A DNA stretch of 5,990 bases from Candidatus Aenigmatarchaeota archaeon (GCA_003663295.1 QMZS01000059.1:1-5990); one strand, 5' to 3'; positions 1 to 5,298 are shown, counted from the first letter of the stretch. A program made the numbers and translations. Notes: generated by a model from the letters alone, not told the origin.

Positions 1-417
1 CGCACCATTTTCTTCCAGTATTTTTATAAAATTCAGGTCTCCAGAAGCCCAGATTGTTGCTTTCTTTCCCTTCAAAATTCCTGATTCAGCCAGAATACCC
101 GGAGCAATGCAAATTGCCGCAACAACCTTACATTCTTCATAAAAAAGTTTGGCTAAGTCCAAAGCGATTTTGTCTTCATAATATATTGAAGAACCGCTCC
201 CGCCTACAAACACAATAACCTCATAATCTGCCGCATCCACATATCTAAGATCCTTATCCACTTCTGCGGTTACGCCAAACATCCCGGTTGCTTGTTTTAC
301 GCCTTTAGAAGCCACAATAACCTCAAAACCTGAGCTCTCAAAAACCTGCTTTGGAATCATAAATTCTTCGTCTCTGAAATTCTTCGGAGCAACTACCATC
401 AAAATCCTTATACCCAT
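1..417 (-). CDS. DJ-1/PfpI family protein (ThiJ/PfpI, COG0693), 3' part cut by window edge
   Basis: This reads as a Rossmann-like class I glutamine amidotransferase-fold protein of the DJ-1/PfpI superfamily, whose members include proteases, glyoxalases and deglycase-like stress proteins. The 139 visible codons start at the ATG complementary to 415-417 with MGIRILMVVAPKNFRDEEF, the usual first strand followed by the family's acidic residue (Glu17/Glu18). The nucleophile elbow is at residues 99-105 (AAICIAP), with Cys103 as the likely nucleophile; a GGSGS turn precedes it, and GILKGKKAT follows it. The residue after the Cys is Ile where PfpI-type proteins usually have His, so a classic Cys-His pair is not formed here; this variant occurs in archaeal relatives as far as I recall. 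Roughly the last 30-50 residues lie outside the window. It is divergent from the tRNA gene with a 28-bp gap. Family assignment is firm; the substrate is unknown. Confidence 0.9.
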   Translation of the reverse strand, partial: MGIRILMVVAPKNFRDEEFMIPKQVFESSGFEVIVASKGVKQATGMFGVTAEVDKDLRYVDAADYEVIVFVGGSGSSIYYEDKIALDLAKLFYEECKVVAAICIAPGILAESGILKGKKATIWASGDLNFIKILEENGA

Positions 418-429
418 ATTAAAATAAAT
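418..429 (+). promoter_or_regulatory. Likely box A for the tRNA-Gln gene
   Basis: The stretch ATTAAAATAAAT lies about 17-28 nt before the tRNA 5' end at 446, the usual place for an archaeal box A. It abuts the start codon of the divergent DJ-1 gene, so the two promoters interleave within 28 bp. Inferred from position and A/T content. Confidence 0.4.
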
Positions 430-437
430 TACAAAAG

Positions 438-446
438 TAAATTATA
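438..446 (-). promoter_or_regulatory. Likely box A (TATA) for the DJ-1/PfpI gene, overlapping the tRNA 5' end
   Basis: On the minus strand this reads TATAATTTA, centred about 25 nt before the ATG at 417, the distance expected for a leaderless archaeal transcript. It overlaps the first base of the divergent tRNA gene. Inferred from spacing and composition only. Confidence 0.45.
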
Positions 447-467
447 GCCCCGTAGTGTAGTGGCCAA

Positions 468-525
468 ACTTTCTTCAGTAAATTGTTGGATAACAATAAA
501 AGTTGTTCTATGAAGAAAGGGTCAA
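468..525 (+). other. tRNA intron 1 (58 nt, D-loop) with BHB-type splice motif
   Basis: The central 4-bp helix is GGCC (462-465) with GGTC (520-523), one G-U pair. The 5' bulge is A466-A467-A468 and the 3' bulge is A524-A525-G526. Cutting after the second base of each bulge, the rule for archaeal tRNA endonuclease, gives exactly GGCCAA joined to GCAT. The inner helix is nine perfect pairs, CTTTCTTCA (469-477) with TGAAGAAAG (511-519). Inside is a 6-bp hairpin, ATTGTT (482-487) with AACAAT (492-497), with loop GGAT. The outer helix is weak or absent, so this is a relaxed BHB. The A-rich ends allow 1-2 nt of register ambiguity without changing the product. Confidence 0.85.
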
Positions 526-562
526 GCATATAGGACCCTGGATCCTATGACCGCGGTTCGAA

Positions 563-621
563 TAACCTTTTCTTTTTAGAAAAGAAAAGTCTCAACCCCA
601 AAGAAAACACAAATTAGGAAA
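563..621 (+). other. tRNA intron 2 (59 nt, T-loop, position 59/60)
   Basis: The outer helix is the T-stem itself, CGCGG (552-556) with CCGCG (623-627). The 3' bulge A620-A621-T622 is exactly three bases. The central helix TTCG (557-560) with AGGA (616-619) has three pairs and one G/A mismatch. The 5' bulge is A561-A562-T563. Cutting after the second base of each bulge restores the standard T-loop TTCGAAT. Inside the intron, CTTTTCTTTT (567-576) pairs perfectly with AAAAGAAAAG (580-589) over a 3-nt loop. Position 59/60 is a known non-canonical intron site in some Thermoproteales tRNAs. The boundary could shift by one T without changing the product. Confidence 0.82.
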
Positions 622-632
622 TCCGCGCGGGG

Positions 633-1289
633 CTATTTTTTATTAATTCTTATTTCTTTATTTGAAATAGAAGATAATATTTTTTCAAGTTCATTTAATA
701 AATCTCCTGCATCACCTTCACCCTCGGTTTTAATATTTTTCTTTTCTTCTTCTAACTGTCTTTTTTTTTCAGTCAAATTTTCAAGATTCTTTTTAAATTC
801 CTTAGTTGTTAATTTGAGTTTTAATTTCTTTATAGCTGCAATATTTTCAATAATCTTATTAGAAATTTCTTTGTGTTTCCTCTGAATTTCTTTTACTGAA
901 TCTTTCAGAGTTTTTTCAATACTTAAAAATTTCTTTTTCTTTTTTTCATCCGGTTCTATCTTATCAAGCTCTTTTTTTACGTTCTCAATAACACCTTCAA
1001 AAAAATCAGATTTTTTAAGTAAAACCTCCGGATTATCAAGAAAATCTTCAATTTTTATTATCTGTTTTTTATCGGGTTTGCAATTATGAATATATCCTTT
1101 AAGCTGTCTGCTGACGCTGGAAACAAGTTGTGTTGCCCCAGCTATTATTTTCTCCATCTGCAATTCAAACTCTTTTTGTTTTTTTTCAAGTTTCGCAAGA
1201 TTTCTTGCTTCTATCGAAGAAACAAGTTCAGAAATTTTTAAATTCTGGGCTTCCATTTCTTTTTTCAATTTTGCTATTTTTTCATTCAA
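633..1289 (-). CDS. Coiled-coil protein, probable C-terminal half of a split gene (218 aa from TTG)
   Basis: This is a lysine/glutamate-rich, almost wholly helical protein without signal peptide or membrane segment, so probably cytoplasmic. Residues 1-55 and about 125-205 have strong heptad character (for example EKIAKLKKEMEAQ and LTEKKRQLEEEKKNI). A less regular middle part (about 60-120) holds QLKGYIHN and IEDFLDNPEVLLKKSDF. The only start near the 5' end is a TTG at 1287-1289 with no Shine-Dalgarno sequence; the first ATG gives Met12. The frame is open upstream to the stop at 1341-1343 and overlaps the end of the preceding reading frame by about 54 nt, so it is better read as the continuation of that protein after a -1 shift. 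From memory, the middle part resembles the C-terminal half of a single ~400-residue archaeal coiled-coil protein; I cannot verify this. Its stop codon (633-635) lies inside the tRNA gene. Function unknown. Confidence 0.75.
   Translation of the reverse strand: MNEKIAKLKKEMEAQNLKISELVSSIEARNLAKLEKKQKEFELQMEKIIAGATQLVSSVSRQLKGYIHNCKPDKKQIIKIEDFLDNPEVLLKKSDFFEGVIENVKKELDKIEPDEKKKKKFLSIEKTLKDSVKEIQRKHKEISNKIIENIAAIKKLKLKLTTKEFKKNLENLTEKKRQLEEEKKNIKTEGEGDAGDLLNELEKILSSISNKEIRINKK
636..641 (+). terminator. T-tract terminator of the tRNA gene
   Basis: Six T residues follow directly after discriminator base 635. Archaeal RNA polymerase terminates at such oligo-T runs, usual after tRNA genes. The same bases encode the last two lysines of the convergent coiled-coil gene. 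Confidence 0.55.
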
Positions 1290-1891
1290 TTCAATTTCTT
1301 TTTTTCCGGATTTAATCTTGTTCTCTTTGATATGATTATCTTATAAACCAATTTTTCCACTTCATCCACTTTAGAAATAAGAGAATAATCTGAATTTATA
1401 AAAGATTCAAATTTATCTATTTCCTTCTTAAATTCTTTCAACCCCGACGCTATGCATTTCATATCTTTTTTAAAAGGTTGCAAAAGAATAAGAGCTTCTC
1501 TTGAAAAACTATTTAATTTACTGAAAGTTTCCAAAACAATTGATTTTATTTTAAAAATTGGTGGTTTTTCATTCAAAGAATTTATTGCCCGAATAATTAA
1601 TTTTTCTGAATTAGAACAATAATTTTTTTTGCTGGTTTCAACAATATTTGATATATCCCTTTTATCCTGCAAAATAACCGGTTCAAAATCAGAATCTGAA
1701 AGTCTCCTGAAAAGACCCTTTAATAAATTGAATTGATTTATCAGGGATTTCCTAAATTTTTCAGATTCCTTCATAAGTTCCTGTCTCCTACCTCCAATTT
1801 CTTTTTCTATAAAACCGCTAATTTCATCAAAATTTAAGTCTTTTATTGTTTTTTTATCTTTTTTCTTAAAAAACATATCTAACAATCGCAT
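1286..1891 (-). CDS. Conserved-looking archaeal coiled-coil protein, probable N-terminal half (201 aa)
   Basis: The protein begins with a basic segment (MFFKKKDKK at residues 6-14), then a region with LNFDEISGFIEKEIGG (about 19-34) and further amphipathic helices up to the C-terminus (EVEKLVYKIIISK). There is no signal peptide or membrane span. The N-terminal motif and the later IVETSKKNYCSN region recall, from memory, an uncharacterised protein common in DPANN archaea with a K-rich start and an LxxWLE-like helix; this is a weak recollection. The start is uncertain: Met1 (1891) or Met6 (1876). A palindromic A/T box centred at 1902.5 sits about 26 nt before Met6, which favours the shorter form. 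The frame ends at TGA 1286-1288, right after an A7 run (1299-1305) where a -1 slip leads into the downstream frame and would give a 419-residue product. Function unknown; cytoskeletal or chromatin-type scaffolding is only speculation. Confidence 0.8.
   Translation of the reverse strand: MRLLDMFFKKKDKKTIKDLNFDEISGFIEKEIGGRRQELMKESEKFRKSLINQFNLLKGLFRRLSDSDFEPVILQDKRDISNIVETSKKNYCSNSEKLIIRAINSLNEKPPIFKIKSIVLETFSKLNSFSREALILLQPFKKDMKCIASGLKEFKKEIDKFESFINSDYSLISKVDEVEKLVYKIIISKRTRLNPEKKKLN
1298..1304 (-). other. Slippery heptamer A-AAA-AAG at the junction of the two coiled-coil frames
   Basis: In the frame of the upstream gene the mRNA reads ...GAA AAA AAG AAA TTG AAT TGA. The heptamer A-AAA-AAG is in the correct phase for a -1 slip, the same heptamer used in Escherichia coli dnaX. 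After the slip the reading is AAA AAA GAA ATT GAA TTG, which continues unbroken to the stop at 633-635. No clear stimulatory hairpin follows; the downstream 60 nt are A-rich. A one-base deletion (A8 to A7), real or technical, explains the same pattern. Confidence 0.6.
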
Positions 1892-1897
1892 AATGTT

Positions 1898-1907
1898 AAT
1901 TTAAATT
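1898..1907. promoter_or_regulatory. Palindromic A/T box between divergent coiled-coil and eL21 genes
   Basis: AATTTAAATT is its own reverse complement and lies in the 32-bp gap between divergent starts (1891 minus, 1924 plus). It is about 26 nt from the alternative start at 1876 and about 22 nt from the eL21 ATG, so it could act as box A in both directions. Position-based inference. Confidence 0.4.
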
Positions 1908-1923
1908 TATTTTATCCTATATT

Positions 1924-2217
1924 ATGGCAAGATTTGGACATGGAAAAATAAGCAAATCCCGGAATAAACTGATAAAGAGTAAGAAAAAAGAAGGGATTAC
2001 TAAATACCTTAAAAAATTCGAAATTGGCGAGAAAGTGGTAATTAAAATAGACTCGAGTTCCCAAAATTATCCTCATCCTAGATATCATGGGTTGATAGGA
2101 GAAGTCAGCAATACTCAAGGAAAAGCTTATATTGTGGATATTATTGTGGGAAACAAACAAAAACACATAATTTCAGTGCCAGAACATTTGAAGAAACATT
2201 CAACAACCAATAAATAA
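1924..2217 (+). CDS. rpl21e: Large ribosomal subunit protein eL21 (L21e)
   Basis: This is a structural protein of the archaeal 50S subunit, shared with eukaryotes and absent from bacteria, and the best single proof that the window is archaeal. The 97-residue length is typical of archaeal members. Recognisable family features are the basic N-terminus (MARFGHGKISKSRNK), a beta core starting GEKVVIKIDSS, the signature PHPRYHGLIGEV around residues 50-61, then GKAYIVDIIVGNKQKHI, and the conserved C-terminal PEHLKKH. The start ATG at 1924 agrees with the family N-terminus; no Shine-Dalgarno sequence is evident, consistent with a short or absent leader behind the A/T box in the preceding gap. It stands alone on the plus strand here, divergent from the coiled-coil genes and convergent with the gene at 2339-3670, rather than in a ribosomal operon. 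Confidence 0.97.
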   Translation: MARFGHGKISKSRNKLIKSKKKEGITKYLKKFEIGEKVVIKIDSSSQNYPHPRYHGLIGEVSNTQGKAYIVDIIVGNKQKHIISVPEHLKKHSTTNK

Positions 2218-2222
2218 GAATT

Positions 2223-2263
2223 AAAAATATTTTTGGTAGAAAGCTTCTGAAGTTATAATTTTT
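2223..2263 (+). terminator. T-tract terminator region after eL21
   Basis: Two T5 tracts (2230-2234 and 2259-2263), each within an A/T palindrome (AAAAATATTTTT at 2223-2234; AATTTTTATAAAATTT just after), follow the eL21 stop within 50 nt. Archaeal termination mostly needs such U-runs. The rest of the 121-bp convergent gap (to 2338) holds no gene I can support. Confidence 0.45.
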
Positions 2264-2338
2264 ATAAAATTTGCCACAAGACCAATCTAACTTCCTAAAA
2301 CTTATTTCAAATTTAGTCTAGACTCTCATATTAAAATA

Positions 2339-3670
2339 TTAAATCGTTATCTGATTTGAGAAAACTAATTTTACCAATTCTTTTATTTTGTATCTTACTT
2401 TTGCAAGCGAAAAGGAATAAGTTTCTATAAGTCCAACTCTTGGGGTGATTTTATAGGAAAATACTCTTGTTTCTCTCGGCTCAAATCTTGATACCTTCCA
2501 TACTAGTTTATCTTTTGCACCTATTTTTATAATTTTATCGGGTCTTACACCAGCGAACTCTTTGTTTAACTTAAAAATTGGCTGAATATAATCTTCAATT
2601 AACACATTGTTCAATTCATGCTTTGTTTTATTTATAACCTCTATGCAAACACCAACTTCTTTTCCTTCATCCAACTTATTTATTCTATTCACTAAAAATT
2701 TCTTTACTTTTACCTCCCTTCTAAGAGATAAGCTCAACAAAACAATAAAGAAAATTATTGCCAAACAAAGTATCAAAAATAATGAATAATTGTAAGAATA
2801 AGAAATAATATATTTTTGATTTGGCAACAACACAAATTCCCATATATATTTATAAGAACTGCCTTCAATTAATTTTTCTTTGTAATCTGTTGCTATAAAA
2901 AAAGAGTCTTGAAATTTATCAACAAACACAGAATATTTTTTATTCTCTGTAGTCCTTCCTTTATTATCAAACACCAATCTAGAACCCGAAACAAAATAAT
3001 AATTCCAATCATTCCTGCTTTCAACCACATTTGATTTCTGTTCAGAGCCTTCAAGATATTGTATTGAATAGGATTTATTTATCCGAGTTATTACCGTTGT
3101 GTCTTTCAAAAAACTCGCTTCCGCTACATAAGCCCCATATTCAGAATCTAAAGGGAAAGTAAAACTATTTTCTCCAACAGAAATATTTTCAGATATTCTT
3201 TTTATCAGCTGATCTTCTTTATAAATATCTAGAAACAATCCAAAATTTTCCTCAGATTCAACAACCAGACCTAAATTTTTGCCATCGCAGACAAATTCTT
3301 TAATCTCAGGTTTCTTCAAATCGCTGACAATAATCTTTAGATGTTTTTCAATTTCATCCTTCCTTGATTTTGCAATTAATTTAATATAATATTCACCTTT
3401 TTCTATCACCACACTTGGTTGCAAGAACACAGAAATATTTTTAGATTCTCCTGGCGGGACTGTGATCTGGGAATATGAGAAAAATATCCATGGATACCAC
3501 CCGACAGAATAAATAGAATATCTGAGTTCATCAGTATAAGAATTATTAATTTCAAACAATAATTTTTTATATTCTCCTTGTTTAACATTCACAGTTTCAA
3601 GTCCATAAACCGAACTAATAGAACCAAAAAGAACCAAAATAAAGATAAATAAATTAATTTCTTGCCTCAT
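2339..3670 (-). CDS. Secreted/membrane-anchored protein: signal peptide, extracellular beta domains, one TM, C-terminal beta domain (443 aa)
   Basis: I do not recognise a named family. Residues 1-23 form a signal peptide (short polar start, hydrophobic 6-18, likely cleavage after VYG). Residues 24-115 look like an Ig-like/NEW3-type beta domain, with VPPGESKNISVFLQP and KGEYYIKLIA typical of archaeal surface proteins that restrain extended backbones. Residues 120-205 look like a second beta domain, and 220-290 a third, less clear part. A single hydrophobic span at 296-317 is followed by RREVKVKK, giving an N-out, C-in topology. The C-terminal domain (about 335-430) contains VCIEVINKTKHELNNVLIED and LVWKVSRFEPRETRVFSYKI, resembling a DUF11/CARDB-like beta fold usually found outside the cell, which makes the predicted inside location odd. 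Several NxS/T sequons lie in the outer part (N42, N78, N162, N198, N294), fitting an N-glycosylated surface protein. It appears to be its own transcription unit with a TATA element 26 nt before the start. Confidence 0.88.
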   Translation of the reverse strand: MRQEINLFIFILVLFGSISSVYGLETVNVKQGEYKKLLFEINNSYTDELRYSIYSVGWYPWIFFSYSQITVPPGESKNISVFLQPSVVIEKGEYYIKLIAKSRKDEIEKHLKIIVSDLKKPEIKEFVCDGKNLGLVVESEENFGLFLDIYKEDQLIKRISENISVGENSFTFPLDSEYGAYVAEASFLKDTTVITRINKSYSIQYLEGSEQKSNVVESRNDWNYYFVSGSRLVFDNKGRTTENKKYSVFVDKFQDSFFIATDYKEKLIEGSSYKYIWEFVLLPNQKYIISYSYNYSLFLILCLAIIFFIVLLSLSLRREVKVKKFLVNRINKLDEGKEVGVCIEVINKTKHELNNVLIEDYIQPIFKLNKEFAGVRPDKIIKIGAKDKLVWKVSRFEPRETRVFSYKITPRVGLIETYSFSLAKVRYKIKELVKLVFSNQITI

Positions 3671-3690
3671 AATAATTGTTTAATTATATA

Positions 3691-3701
3691 GATTATATAA
3701 A
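3691..3701 (-). promoter_or_regulatory. Box A (TATA) for the 443-residue membrane protein gene
   Basis: On the minus strand TTTATATAATC is centred about 26 nt before the ATG at 3670, an excellent match to an archaeal box A driving a leaderless transcript. It is the clearest promoter in the window. The rest of the 84-bp gap 3671-3754 shows only A/T-rich sequence and the short palindrome GTTATAAC (3743-3750). Confidence 0.6.
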
Positions 3702-3754
3702 CACTAAAATAAGGTGTTGGCCCTTTAAACATGGTTGTGGATGTTATAACTTAC

Positions 3755-4039
3755 TTACAACCTGGGACTATATTTTTTGACCCGCATATCTAGTTGCTCA
3801 TCTCCTATAAAATATAGCTTTGTATTCGGATTCATGCCGTAATGTTTTCTTGCCTTGGGGTATATCTCTAATAATTCACCTAAAATATAAATCACAAACT
3901 CTTTAAAATTAACAAGGGCCTTGGTAACGGATCTATCAGGTTCTTCATATTTTATTTGATATTCCGTCATTATTTCTGTTCCAGTCAAAGGAGTTTCTGA
4001 AGATTCTAAAACATCCCTTATTTTATCTATCTCTCCCAT
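3755..4039 (-). CDS. Hypothetical protein, possible winged-helix fold (94 aa)
   Basis: Not recognised. The first half is helical: IDKIRDVLES (4-13), then TGTEIMTEYQIKY (19-31), then DRSVTKALVNFKEFVIYILGELLEIY (35-60). It ends with HYGMNPNTKLYFIGDE, which could form a beta wing. The opening pattern of a helix, a PLTGTEI turn-helix and a third helix is reminiscent of small winged-helix regulators, but no DNA-binding signature is conclusive. The protein is acidic at the start and basic at the end, without signal or membrane segment. The start ATG is preceded by AAGGA 10 nt upstream, a possible ribosome binding site, and by a TATA-like element at about 4059-4066. It follows the solute-binding protein gene by 29 bp, so cotranscription is possible. 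Codon use is like the neighbours, supporting a real gene. Confidence 0.72.
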   Translation of the reverse strand: MGEIDKIRDVLESSETPLTGTEIMTEYQIKYEEPDRSVTKALVNFKEFVIYILGELLEIYPKARKHYGMNPNTKLYFIGDEQLDMRVKKYSPRL

Positions 4040-4058
4040 AAACGCAATATCCTTACAA

Positions 4059-4066
4059 ATTATAAA
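4059..4066 (-). promoter_or_regulatory. Possible box A for the 94-residue gene
   Basis: TTTATAAT on the minus strand is centred about 24 nt before the ATG at 4039, in the gap just after the upstream stop. It would allow separate transcription from the solute-binding protein gene. Weak, position-based. Confidence 0.35.
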
Positions 4067-4068
4067 TA

Positions 4069-5265
4069 TTATTCCACAAATTCATTCTGGACAAATTCTC
4101 TTGAAGCATTCAATTTTTCAAAAATCTGATACTCATTCACAGACAGCCCATTAAGTTCGGTTAATTTCGGCACATTTTTCGGAGTTTCTACATCTCTTGT
4201 AGGCATCTGCAGGGCTTTTGTCTCTGAGAGTTTTTTCTCAACTTCTTTTGAAAGCAGGAAATCTATCAAAATTTTCCCGTTTTCTTCGTGAGGCGCCCCA
4301 TTGATCAACATTACCGTGTTTGGGATTATTAGAGTTCCCCTTGGTAAAGAAATATTAAACGAATCAAAATATCCTAAAATTTCCTCGTCTGTGAGTTCAA
4401 GTATTCTGTCTCCAGAAATAAACGGCACACCAGCATATCCATATAAATCATGCATTTGTTTTGAATCTTTTGCCTGTTTAATTAAAAGTGCTCTGGCGGT
4501 GTCTGCGGGATTCTGATCCGGGAATATCATCTTAACCGGCTTTCCATCAACAATTGCATCATTTGCATCATCTGTGTCTGTAATCCCAATCCAGCACTCG
4601 CCTGCAACAACCTGATCCCTCACCATTGAATTGCTTGACACAATTTGTATTTCATTCTCTTTTAAATTTAGCAAAAATTCCTTTGCTCTTTCATCACCCA
4701 TTATTGCAAACAACGCAGCTATATGAGAACCTGTTGTTCCAAATAAAGGATTTGCAATGCATACTTTTCCCTTCCATTTTTCATCCGTGAGTTCATAAAT
4801 TGAAATTGGAGCTTCGCTTTCATTAACCAAATCTGTGTTATAAATTAAAACTCTTGCTCTTGCCGCAAATCCAGTCCAGTAACATTCTTTATCTTTATAT
4901 TTTTCAGAAATATTTATACTACTCACAGAACAATAAGGTTTGGATATAAATTCATTCTTTAATTGTATTGACCTACTCACCTCATTGTTCCAAAAAACAT
5001 CTGCCCGCGGGTTGTCTTTTTCAGCAATTAACCGATTAACCAACCCAACAGTTTTTGTTAATTCAGTATCATATTTAACTTTAATTTTCATTCCTGTCTT
5101 TTCTTCAAACTCTTTCAGGATAGGCTCGCTGTAATCCTGATCATGAGCAACATAAATCACAACAGTTCTGCCAATAACCTCCTGAACGCTCCACATAATC
5201 CCCATCACAATCATTATCGAAAAAAAACTTCCAACTAGATAAACAACAATGGATTGGCCTTTCAT
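4069..5265 (-). CDS. ABC transporter solute-binding protein, Fe(III)-type (COG1840/AfuA-like), membrane anchored
   Basis: This is a periplasmic-binding-protein-fold protein that would capture a ligand outside the cell and hand it to an ABC importer. Residues 6-27 are a hydrophobic N-terminal segment without a lipobox Cys, so it is either an uncleaved signal anchor or a signal peptide. Family motifs follow in order: VVIYVAHDQDYSEPILKEF (35-53), TKTVGLVNRLIAEKDNPRAD (70-89), VFWNNE (90-95), WTGFAARARVLIYN (130-143), WKGKVCIANPLFGTTGSH (164-181), IFPDQ (247-251), and GTLIIPNTVMLINGAPH (310-326). Between the last two, which are almost adjacent in typical members, about 55-58 residues are inserted (252-309), including LYGYAGVPFISGD; this explains the 398-residue length against a usual ~340. 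Cysteines 112, 128, 169 and 224 could form disulfides. Iron is the usual ligand of the family, but the ligand here is not proven. No permease or ATPase gene is in the window. Confidence 0.9.
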   Translation of the reverse strand: MKGQSIVVYLVGSFFSIMIVMGIMWSVQEVIGRTVVIYVAHDQDYSEPILKEFEEKTGMKIKVKYDTELTKTVGLVNRLIAEKDNPRADVFWNNEVSRSIQLKNEFISKPYCSVSSINISEKYKDKECYWTGFAARARVLIYNTDLVNESEAPISIYELTDEKWKGKVCIANPLFGTTGSHIAALFAIMGDERAKEFLLNLKENEIQIVSSNSMVRDQVVAGECWIGITDTDDANDAIVDGKPVKMIFPDQNPADTARALLIKQAKDSKQMHDLYGYAGVPFISGDRILELTDEEILGYFDSFNISLPRGTLIIPNTVMLINGAPHEENGKILIDFLLSKEVEKKLSETKALQMPTRDVETPKNVPKLTELNGLSVNEYQIFEKLNASREFVQNEFVE

Positions 5266-5277
5266 ATATAATATCTG

Positions 5278-5298
5278 ATTTAAATTATCTAAGATAAA
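5278..5298 (-). promoter_or_regulatory. Promoter region of the solute-binding protein gene
   Basis: The minus strand holds two A/T boxes, TTTATCTTA (5290-5298, centred 29 nt before the ATG) and AATTTAAATC (5277-5286), either of which could be box A. The 82-bp gap 5266-5347 otherwise contains only A/T-rich sequence, including the end of the upstream CBS transcript. Confidence 0.35.

Larger units (their letters stand above)
446..635 (+). tRNA. tRNA-Gln (anticodon CUG) with two introns, D-loop and T-loop
   Basis: Exons are 446-467, 526-562 and 622-635; joined they give a 73-nt tRNA without encoded CCA. The acceptor stem AGCCCCG (446-452) pairs with CGGGGCT (628-634), with discriminator A635. 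The D-stem is GTGT (455-458) with GCAT (526-529), including G-U pairs, and the D-loop is AGTGGCCAA. The anticodon stem is TAGGA (531-535) with TCCTA (543-547), and the loop CCCTGGA has anticodon CTG at 538-540, reading CAG for glutamine. The variable loop is TGAC, and the T-stem is CGCGG (552-556) with CCGCG (623-627) around the T-loop TTCGAAT once the second intron is removed. Position 33 is C (537) instead of the near-universal U. Introns sit at about 20/21 and 59/60, and none is in the anticodon loop. A pseudogene is unlikely because every stem pairs. The identity rests on the anticodon and on resemblance to archaeal tRNA-Gln. Confidence 0.9.

Noticed and set aside
555..567. Local hairpin GGTT with AACC around the T-loop/intron start
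   Set aside because: It competes with the T-stem and would not give a tRNA; treated as chance pairing.
567..589. Perfect inverted repeat CTTTTCTTTT/AAAAGAAAAG as a terminator or IS end
   Set aside because: It lies within tRNA intron 2 and is simply its internal stem; no T-run follows.
446..635. Broken tRNA pseudogene or insertion of a mobile element into a tRNA
   Set aside because: Both insertions fit endonuclease cutting rules and all stems pair after removal; there are no target-site repeats, transposase or integrase remains.
1912..2166. Minus-strand open frame of 84 codons opposite eL21
   Set aside because: It is the complement of a clear ribosomal protein gene and shows no family features.
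2218..2338. Small gene or regulatory RNA in the 121-bp convergent gap
   Set aside because: Only A/T palindromes and T-tracts are visible, explained as terminators; no open frame of note.
3406..3588. Minus-strand 60-codon frame inside the 443-residue gene
   Set aside because: It overlaps the real gene in another frame and has no start signal or recognisable domain.
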